From the NCBI GenBank assembly GCA_028829895.1, contig CM054181.1, positions 113,117,860-113,181,859 on the forward strand: a DNA stretch of 64,000 bases, written 5' to 3'. Both the position numbers and the translations under genes were made by a program. Shown here piece after piece: positions 53,732 to 63,661 of this stretch. The DNA comes from Sinotaia quadrata. Taxonomy: Eukaryota; Mollusca; Gastropoda; Architaenioglossa; Viviparidae. The stretch's first letter is position 1. Each line of letters opens with the position of its first letter. The notes under the pieces were generated by a model. It ran no database searches. It had not been told where the DNA came from and saw nothing but the letters and a program-made list of their open reading frames with translations.

Positions 53732-56700
53732 TCAAGCACGACTCATGTAATCTGCGCCAACATTCAAAGACCCTTTGATGTAATGAATATTTGCGTCATA
53801 CTGTGTCAGAAACAAAGACCAACGCATTAAACGGCTGTTCGTAAATTGCGCCTGTCCGAGAAAGGCCAACGGCTGGTGATCGCACTCAATGACAAAGGTT
53901 TTTCCGTACAAATAGTTTTCGAACTTTTTTATGGCCCAAACTATTGCAAGACATTCCTTTTCACTGGTGGAATATTTCTGTTCAGTAGTTGTGAGTTTAC
54001 GGCTTGCATATGCAACTGGGTGTTTGGTGTCATTGTGTTCTTGTAATAACACTGCTCCTAATCCTGTGTTGCTAGCATCAGTCCTTAACAAGAATGGTTT
54101 TGTCAGATCTGGCAGTTTAACAACTAAATCTGAAGTCAGTCTAGATTTCAGTGTGTCAAAAGCGTTTTGGCATGCATCAGTCCACACTACTTTTGTAGGC
54201 ATATTCTTACGTGTCAAGTCAGTCAGAGGACATGCAATGGCACTAAAATCTGGTACGAATTTTCTGTAGTAGTTAGCAAGACCAAGAAAACTTCTAACTT
54301 GTGTTTTTGTTAGCGGTTGTGAAGTGTCCTTAAGTTGTGCTATCTTAGCTTCACTTGGCGACATAGTTCCATGACTCAACTTGTGTCCCAAGAAGTCTAA
54401 GGAGAATTGTGCTATTTCACACTTCGTAGGGCGGGCAGTGAGGTTGGCTTGTTTTAATCTGGCTAGTACATCTCGTAAGAGTGTTAAGTGCTCCTCCCAT
54501 GTCTGGGTGCCTAGAATTAAATCATCCATGAAGTTCTCAACTCCACGTCCGTACAGTGGTTCTAACAATGACCGCATCATTTTAGAAAAAATGCTTGGAG
54601 CGTTTGAAACTCCGAAAGGCATAACTTTCCATGTGTAGTTTCCTACTGGTGTAGTGAAAGCTAGTATGTGTCGATCAGTGTCCTTGACCTTGATTTGCCA
54701 AAAACCGCGTGACAAATCTATTTTGGTATAGTAATGAGCGTTAGCTAGCTTAGTGAAGATGAGATCCGGATCAGGAAGAGGTTCGGCACAAAACTCTGTC
54801 ACTTGATTGAGTTTGCGGTAGTCTACGCAAAAACGGAACGAGTTATCACGTTTTTTAATCAACACGATGGGTGATCCGTAGGCACTGTCAGTCTTCTCTA
54901 TGACCCCTAGATCTAGCATAGTCTTAATCTCACGTCTAACGTCATCTATCTTAGCGTGTGGCAACGGATACGGCTTCAAACGTATCGGTTTGTTGTCAGT
55001 CAGCTTCAGTGAAAATTCTATTAAGTCTGTCAACCCTGGTTTGTCTGTCAGAGTAGATGAGAACTCATTAAGCAATTCATTCACTTCTTTTTTCTGTCTT
55101 TCTGTCAAGGCTTCATTTACCCTAACGTCTTTGACAGTTTCGTCCGTCTGTAGAGGACAGTTTGGTAAAGTACCAGTGACGCAATCAGTATCCCCCTCGT
55201 CTTCTGTAACTATCGTCGCTACGACAAAATCAGCTTGAGTGGTTTGATCCTCACGGCTTATGTACTTTTTGAGTAGGTTAACATGAAAGATTTTCTCTCT
55301 CTTTCCTGTCTGCACCTTATAGTTCAGTCCCCCTAGCTTGGCGGTAACTACAAAGGGCCCCTTCCATTTCATCTGAAGTTTGTTATGTGCTTCAGGAAGC
55401 AACAGTAACACTTTGTCGTTAACTTCAAATTCTCTAGGTTTGGTGTGCTTATTGTAATATTCTGCCTGTCTAGACTGAGCTATTGTCAGGTTTTCCCGTG
55501 CTATCTTGCCTATAGTTTCAAGACGGTTTCTTAAGTCAGTGACGTATGTGTAAGTTGTTTTAACTTCGTCATCTGTCTTTTCATCAGTCCAAAGTGCCTT
55601 CAAAATCATCATCGGTCCGCGTACAGTACGTCCGTAAAGTAGCTCAAATGGTGAAAACCCGGTGGAAGATTGTGGCACCTCCCTATATGCAAATAGTAGG
55701 GCAGGGATGTATCTGTCCCAGTCTTTCGGTTTATCTGTGGCGAGCTTTTTAAGTGCTGTTTTTAATGTCCCATTGTATTTTTCAATCAGACCATTTGCCT
55801 GGGGGTGGTATGGTGTGCAAGTAAGATGTTTGATGGAAAGTAAACGATTTACTTCCTTCATTACGTTGCCTATGAATTGACTCCCCTGATCCGTCAAAAT
55901 TTCAGTAGGAATTCCAACACGACTCCAAAGACCGAAAAGGGCTTCGGCGACAGTTTCAGTATCAATATTTTTCAATGGTACTGCGTCGGCGAATCTTGTT
56001 GCGTAATCAATAGTGGTCAGCACGTATCGATTACCTCTCGTTGATGTGGGTATTATAGGCCCAATCAAATCCAATGCTACGCGCTTGTAGGGTTCACTGA
56101 TCAGTTCAGGCTCTCCTAACGGTGCGGGTCTGATTGAATTTTTAGACTGTGTTCTCTGGCATGTGTCGCAACTTAACACGAATCTACGGATATCGGCAGT
56201 GATGTCCGGCCAATAAAACTCACTTGTAATACGACTAGTTGTTTTTTGTACACCCATGTGTGCACCAAAAAGACTCTCATGACCTAATCGTAATACGTCA
56301 TTTCGTTTGGTTTGTGGAACGACTAATTGTTTCCGAAATTCGTCTCCCACTTTCGAATAGCGGTACAATAAACCCTTTTTCAGAATAATGCACGCTTTCT
56401 TATTCGAATCGTCAGTGTTGACGTCACTAACAAGTACAGCTTGTCTGCGTAACTTGTCTAGTGTTTCGTCCTCAGCTTGTAATATTTTAATCTCGCTAAC
56501 TGTTGCTTTATCTACGGCTGGTGCGGCAGACATCGGTGCAGTTACAGATTTGTCTTTACTACTCGCTGCTCTGGTTACAGCGTTAACCAGTGGTGGTTCA
56601 GTTGAAGTTTGTTTTTTGCACGGCAAAACATACTTGCAACCAAGGATCACGTCATGCGGTGAGTTTTCCATAACTGCCGCTTTGACTGTTCCTTCTACAA

Positions 56701-58096
56701 AGTCTGAAACAATCGAGACTTCAGCTACTGGTAAAATGTCTTGTTCGCCGTTTGCAAAGGTGACAGAGATTGTCTCCCCTGTGTAGTCGGTACGGTTAAC
56801 TAATGATGCATTTACAATAGCGTCTAGCTCACACCCTGTATCAAGCAAAGCGATTGTATCGTGACCGTTTGCCTGTACTGGTGTTCGATTCGACTTTTCT
56901 GTTTTAGGTGTATGACTTTCTACTGCGTAAACCTTAGCTGTTTTCTTTTCAGGACATGTTCGTGAAAAATGGCCACTATCACCACAAGTGTAACATGCAA
57001 GATTCTTTTTATCTTTCTGTTTGTCGGACTTGTTTTTAGTGTCGGGTTTAGATGTTTTATCATCACGCTCACTATGTGCCTTCCCGTCATTTTTCTTATC
57101 CTTTCGAGTCTGCGGTTCGTTCGGTCGAGACTTGTTGTTCGCGTGTGCGTTCGAGAATTGAGAATGTGCGTCATCAAAGCGATCGGCGGCGTTGCCTATC
57201 TCCTCTAGCGTAGATTTTTCCCTTATTGCTAAGTGAATCAGTAGATCTGATTTGTATGACCCGAGAATATGGTCTTTTACCATTTCATCCCTAAGACCTG
57301 CGTACGTCTGTGGAGTTTCGGCTAGATCTATCCATCTTTGGAACAAGTCAGCTACGCGCCGTATGTACTGTGCGTGCGTCTCTGAACTGGCTTTAGTGGC
57401 CTGTTTAAACTTACGTCGGTATGTATCTGCTGTGAGTTTGTAACGTTTCAATAATGCGGCCTTGACTGTGTCGTAATTATCTGACTCAGAATCGCTAAGC
57501 TTATTGAACTCGTTTTTCGCACTGCCCTGCAATAACCCCGATAAATTTATCGCCCAATGTTCCGCTGGAATGTTTGTTGCTCTGGCTAACTTTTCAAACG
57601 TTTTTAAATACGCGTCTATTTGATCTTTGTTCTCATCAAATGGGACCATATTTATCTTTGGAATGATGTTTTCAATTCTACTGTGATTATTTCCATCGCT
57701 AGAACGCGAATCACCACTGCTTCTGCGATCACGGTCTGGGTTGGTAACTTCTAGTTTCTTTACTTCCCATTCTAACCGTTTTATTTCTGCGTCTGCGGCG
57801 ATGCGTTTGGCTTCTGTGTCCGCTGCGATGCGTTTTGCTTCTGTGTCCGCATTGGCTGCTATGCGTTTAGCCTCGGTTTCGGCTTCTAGCTTTTTAGCTT
57901 CGGCTAGTCTATCAGCCTCTAACTTCTTAGCTTCGCGGGCAGCTAACCGTTCTTCCCTTTCTATCTCTTGTCTCTCTTTTTCCGCTTTTTCCGCTTTCTC
58001 TAGCTCAGTTTTGATGTAGCTAGTCAGTTCGTCACCCTGATATCCTATCATGATACCGGTTTCTTTCAGGTCTTCGATAACCTGTTTGCGATCCAT
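53732..58096 (-). CDS. Gag-Pol polyprotein, order Gag-PR-IN-RT-RH
   Basis: One uninterrupted ORF of 1454 codons with no frameshift between Gag and Pol. Residues 30-115 are a charged heptad-rich segment with repeated AKKLEA and EAKRIAAD units. Residues 145-310 are Gag capsid-like. A CCHC knuckle is at C368, C371, H376, C381. The aspartic protease has DTG at 419-421 and ILG at 484-486. The integrase comes next: zinc-binding H606, H613, C643, C646; catalytic D676, D736, E772 with D-x35-E spacing; GPF module W911-F915. The reverse transcriptase follows at about 1035-1215, with KIDLSRGFWQI (D1127) and FMDD at 1189-1192. RNase H closes the protein, with D1340, E1379, D1406 and D1449. The C-terminus falls right after RNase H, so no second integrase exists downstream. 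ATG context is AAAATGG. Function: reverse transcription and integration of the element. Confidence 0.95.
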   Translation of the reverse strand: MDRKQVIEDLKETGIMIGYQGDELTSYIKTELEKAEKAEKERQEIEREERLAAREAKKLEADRLAEAKKLEAETEAKRIAANADTEAKRIAADTEAKRIAADAEIKRLEWEVKKLEVTNPDRDRRSSGDSRSSDGNNHSRIENIIPKINMVPFDENKDQIDAYLKTFEKLARATNIPAEHWAINLSGLLQGSAKNEFNKLSDSESDNYDTVKAALLKRYKLTADTYRRKFKQATKASSETHAQYIRRVADLFQRWIDLAETPQTYAGLRDEMVKDHILGSYKSDLLIHLAIREKSTLEEIGNAADRFDDAHSQFSNAHANNKSRPNEPQTRKDKKNDGKAHSERDDKTSKPDTKNKSDKQKDKKNLACYTCGDSGHFSRTCPEKKTAKVYAVESHTPKTEKSNRTPVQANGHDTIALLDTGCELDAIVNASLVNRTDYTGETISVTFANGEQDILPVAEVSIVSDFVEGTVKAAVMENSPHDVILGCKYVLPCKKQTSTEPPLVNAVTRAASSKDKSVTAPMSAAPAVDKATVSEIKILQAEDETLDKLRRQAVLVSDVNTDDSNKKACIILKKGLLYRYSKVGDEFRKQLVVPQTKRNDVLRLGHESLFGAHMGVQKTTSRITSEFYWPDITADIRRFVLSCDTCQRTQSKNSIRPAPLGEPELISEPYKRVALDLIGPIIPTSTRGNRYVLTTIDYATRFADAVPLKNIDTETVAEALFGLWSRVGIPTEILTDQGSQFIGNVMKEVNRLLSIKHLTCTPYHPQANGLIEKYNGTLKTALKKLATDKPKDWDRYIPALLFAYREVPQSSTGFSPFELLYGRTVRGPMMILKALWTDEKTDDEVKTTYTYVTDLRNRLETIGKIARENLTIAQSRQAEYYNKHTKPREFEVNDKVLLLLPEAHNKLQMKWKGPFVVTAKLGGLNYKVQTGKREKIFHVNLLKKYISREDQTTQADFVVATIVTEDEGDTDCVTGTLPNCPLQTDETVKDVRVNEALTERQKKEVNELLNEFSSTLTDKPGLTDLIEFSLKLTDNKPIRLKPYPLPHAKIDDVRREIKTMLDLGVIEKTDSAYGSPIVLIKKRDNSFRFCVDYRKLNQVTEFCAEPLPDPDLIFTKLANAHYYTKIDLSRGFWQIKVKDTDRHILAFTTPVGNYTWKVMPFGVSNAPSIFSKMMRSLLEPLYGRGVENFMDDLILGTQTWEEHLTLLRDVLARLKQANLTARPTKCEIAQFSLDFLGHKLSHGTMSPSEAKIAQLKDTSQPLTKTQVRSFLGLANYYRKFVPDFSAIACPLTDLTRKNMPTKVVWTDACQNAFDTLKSRLTSDLVVKLPDLTKPFLLRTDASNTGLGAVLLQEHNDTKHPVAYASRKLTTTEQKYSTSEKECLAIVWAIKKFENYLYGKTFVIECDHQPLAFLGQAQFTNSRLMRWSLFLTQYDANIHYIKGSLNVGADYMSRA

Positions 58097-58714
58097 TTTA
58101 CTGTCTTAGCGCGCTGGCTACAATAAGAATGTATCTCGTGAATTGTGTGTTTTAACCGTCGGCGATAACTCCGCTTATCCCGAAAATAACTTTTAGGCTA
58201 CAACCTTACAAAAATTATTTAATTTACTCAGAACACCTTCCGAAATAAATTGCGCGTTAACTCTTACACGTTTCACCTGCTTGTCACAGTGTCCGCTGTT
58301 CCAAGACTTTCGTAATGTCACGGCTCCTACCATACAACATTACACATTATATCTAGCACCCTAAATATAATAGTCCGAAGTCTGTTACTACCGATAACTC
58401 TCCTAGCTGGCGGTATAACCTTCGACTCCTCACAATGAAGTACTCAGTAACACAATACTAAATAAATCATTCAATAGCTAACATGACATATTTAACTACG
58501 CTTAAATATATCAACATTAACTAACATGCACGCTACTCTGCAAAAGAATACATGCACATGTCACAACAAAAGCAAAGAAAATCAGTGATACAAAAATCAA
58601 AAGAACAATTGGCAATTCTGTTCGTTCGTTCGTTTCTAGGTTATGATGCGCCCTATGTATAAAAATGTTACAATTTACAATTTAATACATATCAATCCCG
58701 CGACGACCCCCACT
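58097..58714 (-). other. Element leader with primer-binding-site candidate
   Basis: A 618-bp untranslated leader between the 5' LTR and the Gag start. Two bases after the LTR the minus strand reads TGGGGGTCGTCGCGGGAT (58712-58695). It starts with TGG, as expected for pairing with a tRNA CCA end. I could not match it to a specific tRNA. Confidence 0.7.
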
Positions 58715-60262
58715 TGTTACGTTTCCAGTATTTATTTAAAGACCCTGCTTAGAATAATTAAAAGACTTTAAATATAATTAATTCTTCCTCTCATATTCTA
58801 CGCAGACTGGTTGCTCAATTTATTATCTGACTAATTAAAAGTGCGTCTTGTAGTTCAGACGACAAATTTACAGACTAATAAACTGCGAACTTTTAGCTAG
58901 ATTTGAAAACAGTTAAGTCCCTCTAAATTAATATGCACTCGTCATCAATCTTTCTGCTCATCCGCCCCCATTCAAATCTAAGAATTAATCTAATTGGTCT
59001 ATTGTGCATAGAAATCAACTACTAAGAGGTATTAACAAAGAAAATAAGATTTAATAAAGTTTAACAAATTAACAATAAATCGAATGCAACGCGAATAGTC
59101 TTCACTCTGTCTTTACGCGCCTATGCCTGATTTTTGTCAATCTAAATTGCCAGAAAAGTGTTCCTTTGAGATCTGTACACTTGATCTTGCACTTAGCTCT
59201 ATTTTTGTGTCCTTGGTCTCAACACTCAGTCATGCCGGTTCGTTCCCTCAGTCCCCCTTTTACGACACACGTGGTGCATAAGGAATGATGTCCCTTTGTT
59301 AGTGGCTAGGAACTGGAATTTTTGCAGCATGGCCCTCAGAGTGGATTTCGACGCGCTTACACCAATAAGCTAATGCAGGTGAGGCATGGGTGAACATGAA
59401 CCATGAGCCGACCTGTGGATGCAACGTGCTTGGATATAATTCTCAACCAAACGCGTCCTACTTAGGCATGGCTCAGTTAAATGCGCTGAATCAAAGAGTT
59501 TTCGACCTCGCGTCGCTTACAGTTAGATTTAAAAAAAATATAATCGTCTCACATGTGTTCCATTTAACAATCATGACGTATGAAGCAATAAAATAGATAC
59601 AACGTTAAATTAATGTTCATACAAGGGGTAATTCAAGCCGACAGAGCGCTTCACAATTTACAATTTAAATTACACGCAATAATTGAATTACATGAAGAAT
59701 TCATATCGAGCGCAGCATTCTGGCTCTTAGTGAATTAAAACAATATAAATTAAAGTACAGAAATGGAAAAATGGTTACAATAAATTTATATTCCGTAACA
59801 TATAGGTTTTCAGCTATTTCTCTGAACCATGCTCAAGTGTATATGGAAATCATATAATACATAGCACAAATACATACTTAAACAATACATAGGCAAATAC
59901 TATTAAATAAAATGATACCTTTGAGAGAAGTCGAAGGGTACCTTGATTCTCTATGGCGCCGGCTGCCTCTCACGACCCGAGTAAGCTGATGGAATTAGCT
60001 AAAATGTGCTCCAGGTGAGGGAGCGGAAGCGTGTGGGTACATATATAGAAAGGTATATTGCGTATCACGTGACTGTTCGCGAAGCATGTAGTTGGTTCGA
60101 GAACTGGACAATGGTCCTAAAGTTACATAACATCTTGACCTGTTCTAGAAGCACCTAGAAAAAGGAAGCTTTGAACAAAGGGCCAAGGGTTTCAAATATT
60201 CGAATTTGAAGTAAACAAGGCAAGTGGGTCACGAAGTCGGACAATTTTATCAGACTGTGACA
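58715..60262 (-). repeat. 5' LTR of the Gmr1-type element
   Basis: Same 1548-bp sequence as the 3' LTR. As the 5' copy it should carry the active promoter; a minus-strand TATA-like CTATATATG lies at about 60041-60049. It is followed on the right by the AGCAT target duplication at 60263-60267. Confidence 0.96.
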
Positions 60263-60289
60263 AGCATCAACAAGAATGGATCTTGGATT

Positions 60290-60533
60290 TGTGACACAAC
60301 ACCACTCTAGTTAATGCTCATGCTTCTTCTTATTATTATTAAACATCCATAACTATTAACAAGTGATGAGAATCTTAATTTATGTTATGAATAATTCTCC
60401 AGAAGACACCACTTATCTATCTCACTTGGAGGATATGTGGGTGCTGTAACCGTTTTCTCTCTTTCACAACTTTAGCGACAAACATTCACTGTCACACAAC
60501 GTTTTAGTACATGGAAAACTTCTTACTAAAGGA
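60290..60533 (+). mobile_element. Fragment of the solo-LTR family
   Basis: Starts TGTGACAC like the LTR at 22423 and shares CAAGTGATGAGAA, AGACACCACT, CTCACTTGG-GGATAT, ACCGTTTTC-like and AAAACTTCTTACTAAAGGAG with 22423-22665. After the last block the two sequences part. It is a truncated, diverged copy inside the ARRDC intron, 23 bp from the younger element's target duplication. Confidence 0.75.
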
Positions 60534-60720
60534 GGTTCAGCATCTGCAGGATAATCCAGCCCTGATAAATGTGTATGCATGTACATGTAAACCACTGAAA
60601 TAATTTTCCTTAAAAGTCTTCAAACAGACATATACAATGTTTGGGTATTCAATCAATGAGAGACAAAAGAAAACCAATATTACAATATCCATGCTATAGT
60701 AACAACAATAATTAACATAC

Positions 60721-60930
60721 CCCAACATAATAAATAATGTCGATGATGCCACACCCCTCCAAACTGGATGGGGGGAGCGCAGGCACAGAGGCAGCCCGGT
60801 TGATATGCTCCTCACTGTTTTTCTTGACACGAGTTGTAGAGGAAAAAAGTGAGTATGAATCAATTTTGGTGTGATGCTTTGGATGACCAGAGGAAAAAAT
60901 GGAACTGGAGTAACCTGTGTAAGTTACCAA
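60721..60930 (-). CDS. ARRDC: ARRDC coding exon (arrestin C domain, middle)
   Basis: Seventy codons, phase 0 at both ends. It starts LVTYTGYSSSIFSSGHPKHH, continues through TTRVKKNSEEHI and ends PPSSLEGCGIIDIIYYVG. The closing part matches the alpha-arrestin PPxSxLxxCxIIxxxY signature of the arrestin C domain. The acceptor is TTTGTTTCAG and the donor GGG|GTATGT. The intron that follows in the transcript (60720-51568, about 9.15 kb) contains the whole retrotransposon; without it the intron would be about 0.85 kb. Confidence 0.92.
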
Positions 60931-61449
60931 CTGAAACAAATGAGGAACACGTAAAAAATACAAATTCAGAACTTTAAAAAAATAAATATATCCTATTGTT
61001 GATACAAATGATTTAACAATTTAAAAGGACAAATAGTGATAAAATGTAAAATTTGCTAATAGATGAGCAAAGGAAAAAAAAAAGAAATAAATATCTGCTT
61101 ATTTAAGAAAGAATAAAGAAAGATTAGTGAACAATATCTCAAACAGGTTATGCTTTTATCTCTGAAACTGTAATTTTAAAAATTTATGTTTAATAAATTA
61201 CAGGTATATAGAAAAAAACTAGCCTCCCCCCATCCAAAGCAAGACACCCCCCCAACCCATATAAAGCAAAGAGTCTTTTTTTTTTGGTAGAGCATATAAT
61301 TAGTTGTAAGACCAAATACATTGTGCTGTTTGCTGATAAAAACAACAAACAATATTTTGCTGAAAAGAATGCATTAAAAAACATCATAAGGCCTGTCTCA
61401 TGTGGTTGTTTAGAATAATTAGAGCACAAGAAAGAGAAGTGCAAAGTAC
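60931..61449 (-). other. ARRDC intron
   Basis: A 519-bp AT-rich intron with donor GTACTT at 61449 and acceptor TTTCAG. Nothing further is recognised. Confidence 0.8.
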
Positions 61450-61632
61450 TTGTTTTAACTCCAGCTCAATGCGATCAATGGCAGAGTCACACTTGTTAAA
61501 GATGTCAATGGTGTAGACAATAGGCTCTCCAGGTACGTAGCCCGTTTTGTTCAGCGTCATTCGCACCTGCACATTACCTGAAGAGCAGCAACAGCCCTCG
61601 ATGACTTCATCCTGCTCTCCCCACACAGGCAT
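61450..61632 (-). CDS. ARRDC: ARRDC coding exon (start of arrestin C domain)
   Basis: Sixty-one codons, phase 0 at both ends: MPVWGEQDEVIEGCCCSSGN at the start, GYVPGEPIVY in the middle and IDRIELELKQ at the end. The Cys-rich CCC segment followed by G(Y)xPGE is a hallmark of the C-terminal arrestin domain of ARRDC2/3/4 and TXNIP proteins. The acceptor is TTACTCAG and the donor CAA|GTACTT, a weaker donor. The internal Met at the start is not the initiator, since the preceding exon joins in frame. Confidence 0.93.
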
Positions 61633-61634
61633 CT

Positions 61635-61812
61635 GAGTAACACACGCGTAAACAATGATACACTTTACATCTGTGTAACACACACACACAAAAACACCAA
61701 TACACTTTACATCTGTGTAACACACACATTGATACACTTTACATATGTGTAACACACATAAAAACGATATATTTTACATCTGTGTAACACACACAAAAAT
61801 AATGATACACTT
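61635..61812. repeat. Repeat of about 45 bp, 4-5 copies, beside an ARRDC splice site
   Basis: Units have GATACACTTTACATCTGTGT and AACACACACA-AAA. The array begins about 15 bp from the exon's acceptor, so it occupies the branch-point region of that intron. Confidence 0.88.
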
Positions 61813-62439
61813 ACTGAATTAAAATTACATTAAAATGTAGCAATATCAGTTTTTGTTGTTGAATACAATATTCAAACCTGAAACTCATTACATGCCATAA
61901 TACAGCAAGAAAACATCTGACTAATTATAACTATTCAAAACATCACAAAGTCATTCTGTATTTGTGCTGCATTATCTATAGTATATTTAAAAATGTGCAT
62001 GTGAAAATAGTTAGAAATTGTTATTCGATTACATAATGTACCTTTCATTCCCCCTAAAACAAAAACTGTCTTCTGGCACTGCTATGATGTATGCAGTCAG
62101 CAAATCTTGCATTATTCAAGGTGTACATGTCTACTCTATAAATGCTAGAAAACCCATGACCCCTCTGAATAAAGAATTAACAAAATATAATGTTACCAAC
62201 AAACAAACAACAAAAAAAAAAGAGAAAGAATAAATTGTCTATAATAGAAGTTACAACACCAATCAACAAATTAATTTAATTATATCTGGCAGTTGTTTAG
62301 GAACAACGTCTCATCATTAGTTAACTTAAATAGATGATTGGGTATCAAACCAAAAGGAAAAATAAATAAATAAAACAAAATTGATATTGACATGGTATAA
62401 AGGAAACTTTCAAATATGATCAGTCATATTATAAACTAA
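61813..62439 (-). other. ARRDC intron between minisatellites
   Basis: AT-rich intron sequence. I see no exon or recognisable element. Confidence 0.65.
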
Positions 62440-63045
62440 AACCATTTCTCAGAAAACAGGAGTTGCACAAGCACTTCTAAAATCAGGAAACAAGAGTTAC
62501 ACAAACACTGCCAGTACTAAGAAACAACAGCTACGCAAGCATTGCCAATACCATGAAGCAACATTTTTAGAAGCAATGCCAATATCATGACACAACACCT
62601 ACTCAAGCACTGCCAAAACCAGAAAACAACCCCTACACAAACACTACCAATATCAGGAAAACAGCTACACAAGCACTGCCAATATCAGGAAAACATCTAC
62701 ACAAGCACTGCCAATATCAGGAAAACATCTACACAAGCACTGCCAATATCAGGAAAACATCTACACAAACACTACCAATATCAGGAAAACAGCTACACAA
62801 GCACTGCCAATATCAGGAAAACAGCTACACAAGCACTGCCAATATCAGGAAAACAGCTACACAAGCACTGCCAATATCAGGAAAACAGCTACACAAGCAC
62901 TGCCAATATCAGGAAAACATCTACACAAACACTGCCAATATCAGGAAAACAGCTACACAAGCACTGCCAATATCAGGAAAACAGCTACACAAGCACTGCC
63001 AATATCAGGAAAACAGCTACACAAGCACTGCCAACACCATGAAAC
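62440..63045. repeat. 32-bp minisatellite, about 14 clean copies plus degenerate edge
   Basis: The unit joins CACTGCCAATATCAGGAAAA to CAGCTACACAAG, with CATCTACACAAA variants. The left 150 bp are degenerate copies. A 32-bp period without stops in three plus-strand frames gives a 151-codon open frame that cycles through the three readings (ALPISGK, HCQYQEN, TANIRKT). It lies within the ARRDC intron and antisense to the gene, so it is not a protein gene. Confidence 0.95.
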
Positions 63046-63661
63046 AACAGACTGACAAGCACTGTGAATACAAGGAAACAATTATTGATAGTAAAGTAAT
63101 AACTCAAACAAAGGCTGATATGAGCTTTCCTTTCTTTAGTAAATACTTCTCAAAATTTATAAACAGTGACTTCTGCAAAGTACCATGTCAAACTTTGCTT
63201 ATGAATTTGGATGTCACTTGAAATCATATGGAGATTCTGGCAAGCTACTTGAATAATAAGTGGACGGCATTTTTATTGTATGAAAGAATGGGTAAGTAAA
63301 CTGATTCTGCTATTACCTGTACATTAAAATCAATATCATAAGATATTCAAAGAAAACAATTATTAATTTATAAAATGTAGCTGTAGATACACTGCATAAA
63401 ACTGTGCATGGATGTAAACTCAAAAGCTGTGGAATGGAACAGAACTCAGGAAAAAAAAAAGGACATTCCTGCCACTGTCAATTTTGCTTAAACTCAAATT
63501 TGTTCACCTTATTGCAAGATGATTTTAAGAGTTTCAAAACAATCAAACAAATGATACATTAAGGAAAATTAAGAAATAAATTGAGCACAAAAGAAAAATC
63601 CTATTACTTCTTTAATGCCGAGTATAAAAATACAATTCAAAAAAAAAAAAACCCCACACAC
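63046..63661 (-). other. ARRDC intron, 5' part
   Basis: Intron sequence between the 32-bp array and the exon donor at 63661 (GTGTGT). The minus strand just after the donor has a T run of 12 bases. No other feature is seen. Confidence 0.7.

Larger units (their letters stand above)
51961..60262 (-). mobile_element. Full-length Gmr1-type LTR retrotransposon
   Basis: A complete 8302-bp element on the minus strand. In transcript order it has the 5' LTR (60262-58715), a leader with primer-binding site, one Gag-Pol ORF, a polypurine tract and the 3' LTR (53508-51961). AGCAT flanks it on both sides (51956-51960 and 60263-60267). Both LTRs are 1548 bp, start TG and end CA in both orientations, and show no difference in my reading. 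The pol domains are Ty3/gypsy in type but ordered protease, integrase, RT, RNase H, the arrangement described for the Gmr1 clade. All catalytic residues are intact and the ORF has no break, so the copy is probably recent and potentially autonomous. It lies in the ARRDC intron in the same orientation as the gene. Confidence 0.95.

Noticed and set aside
53846..58019. Several plus-strand open frames of 60-132 codons across the Gag-Pol region
   Set aside because: They are antisense shadows of the 1454-codon Gag-Pol ORF, which has full domain support.
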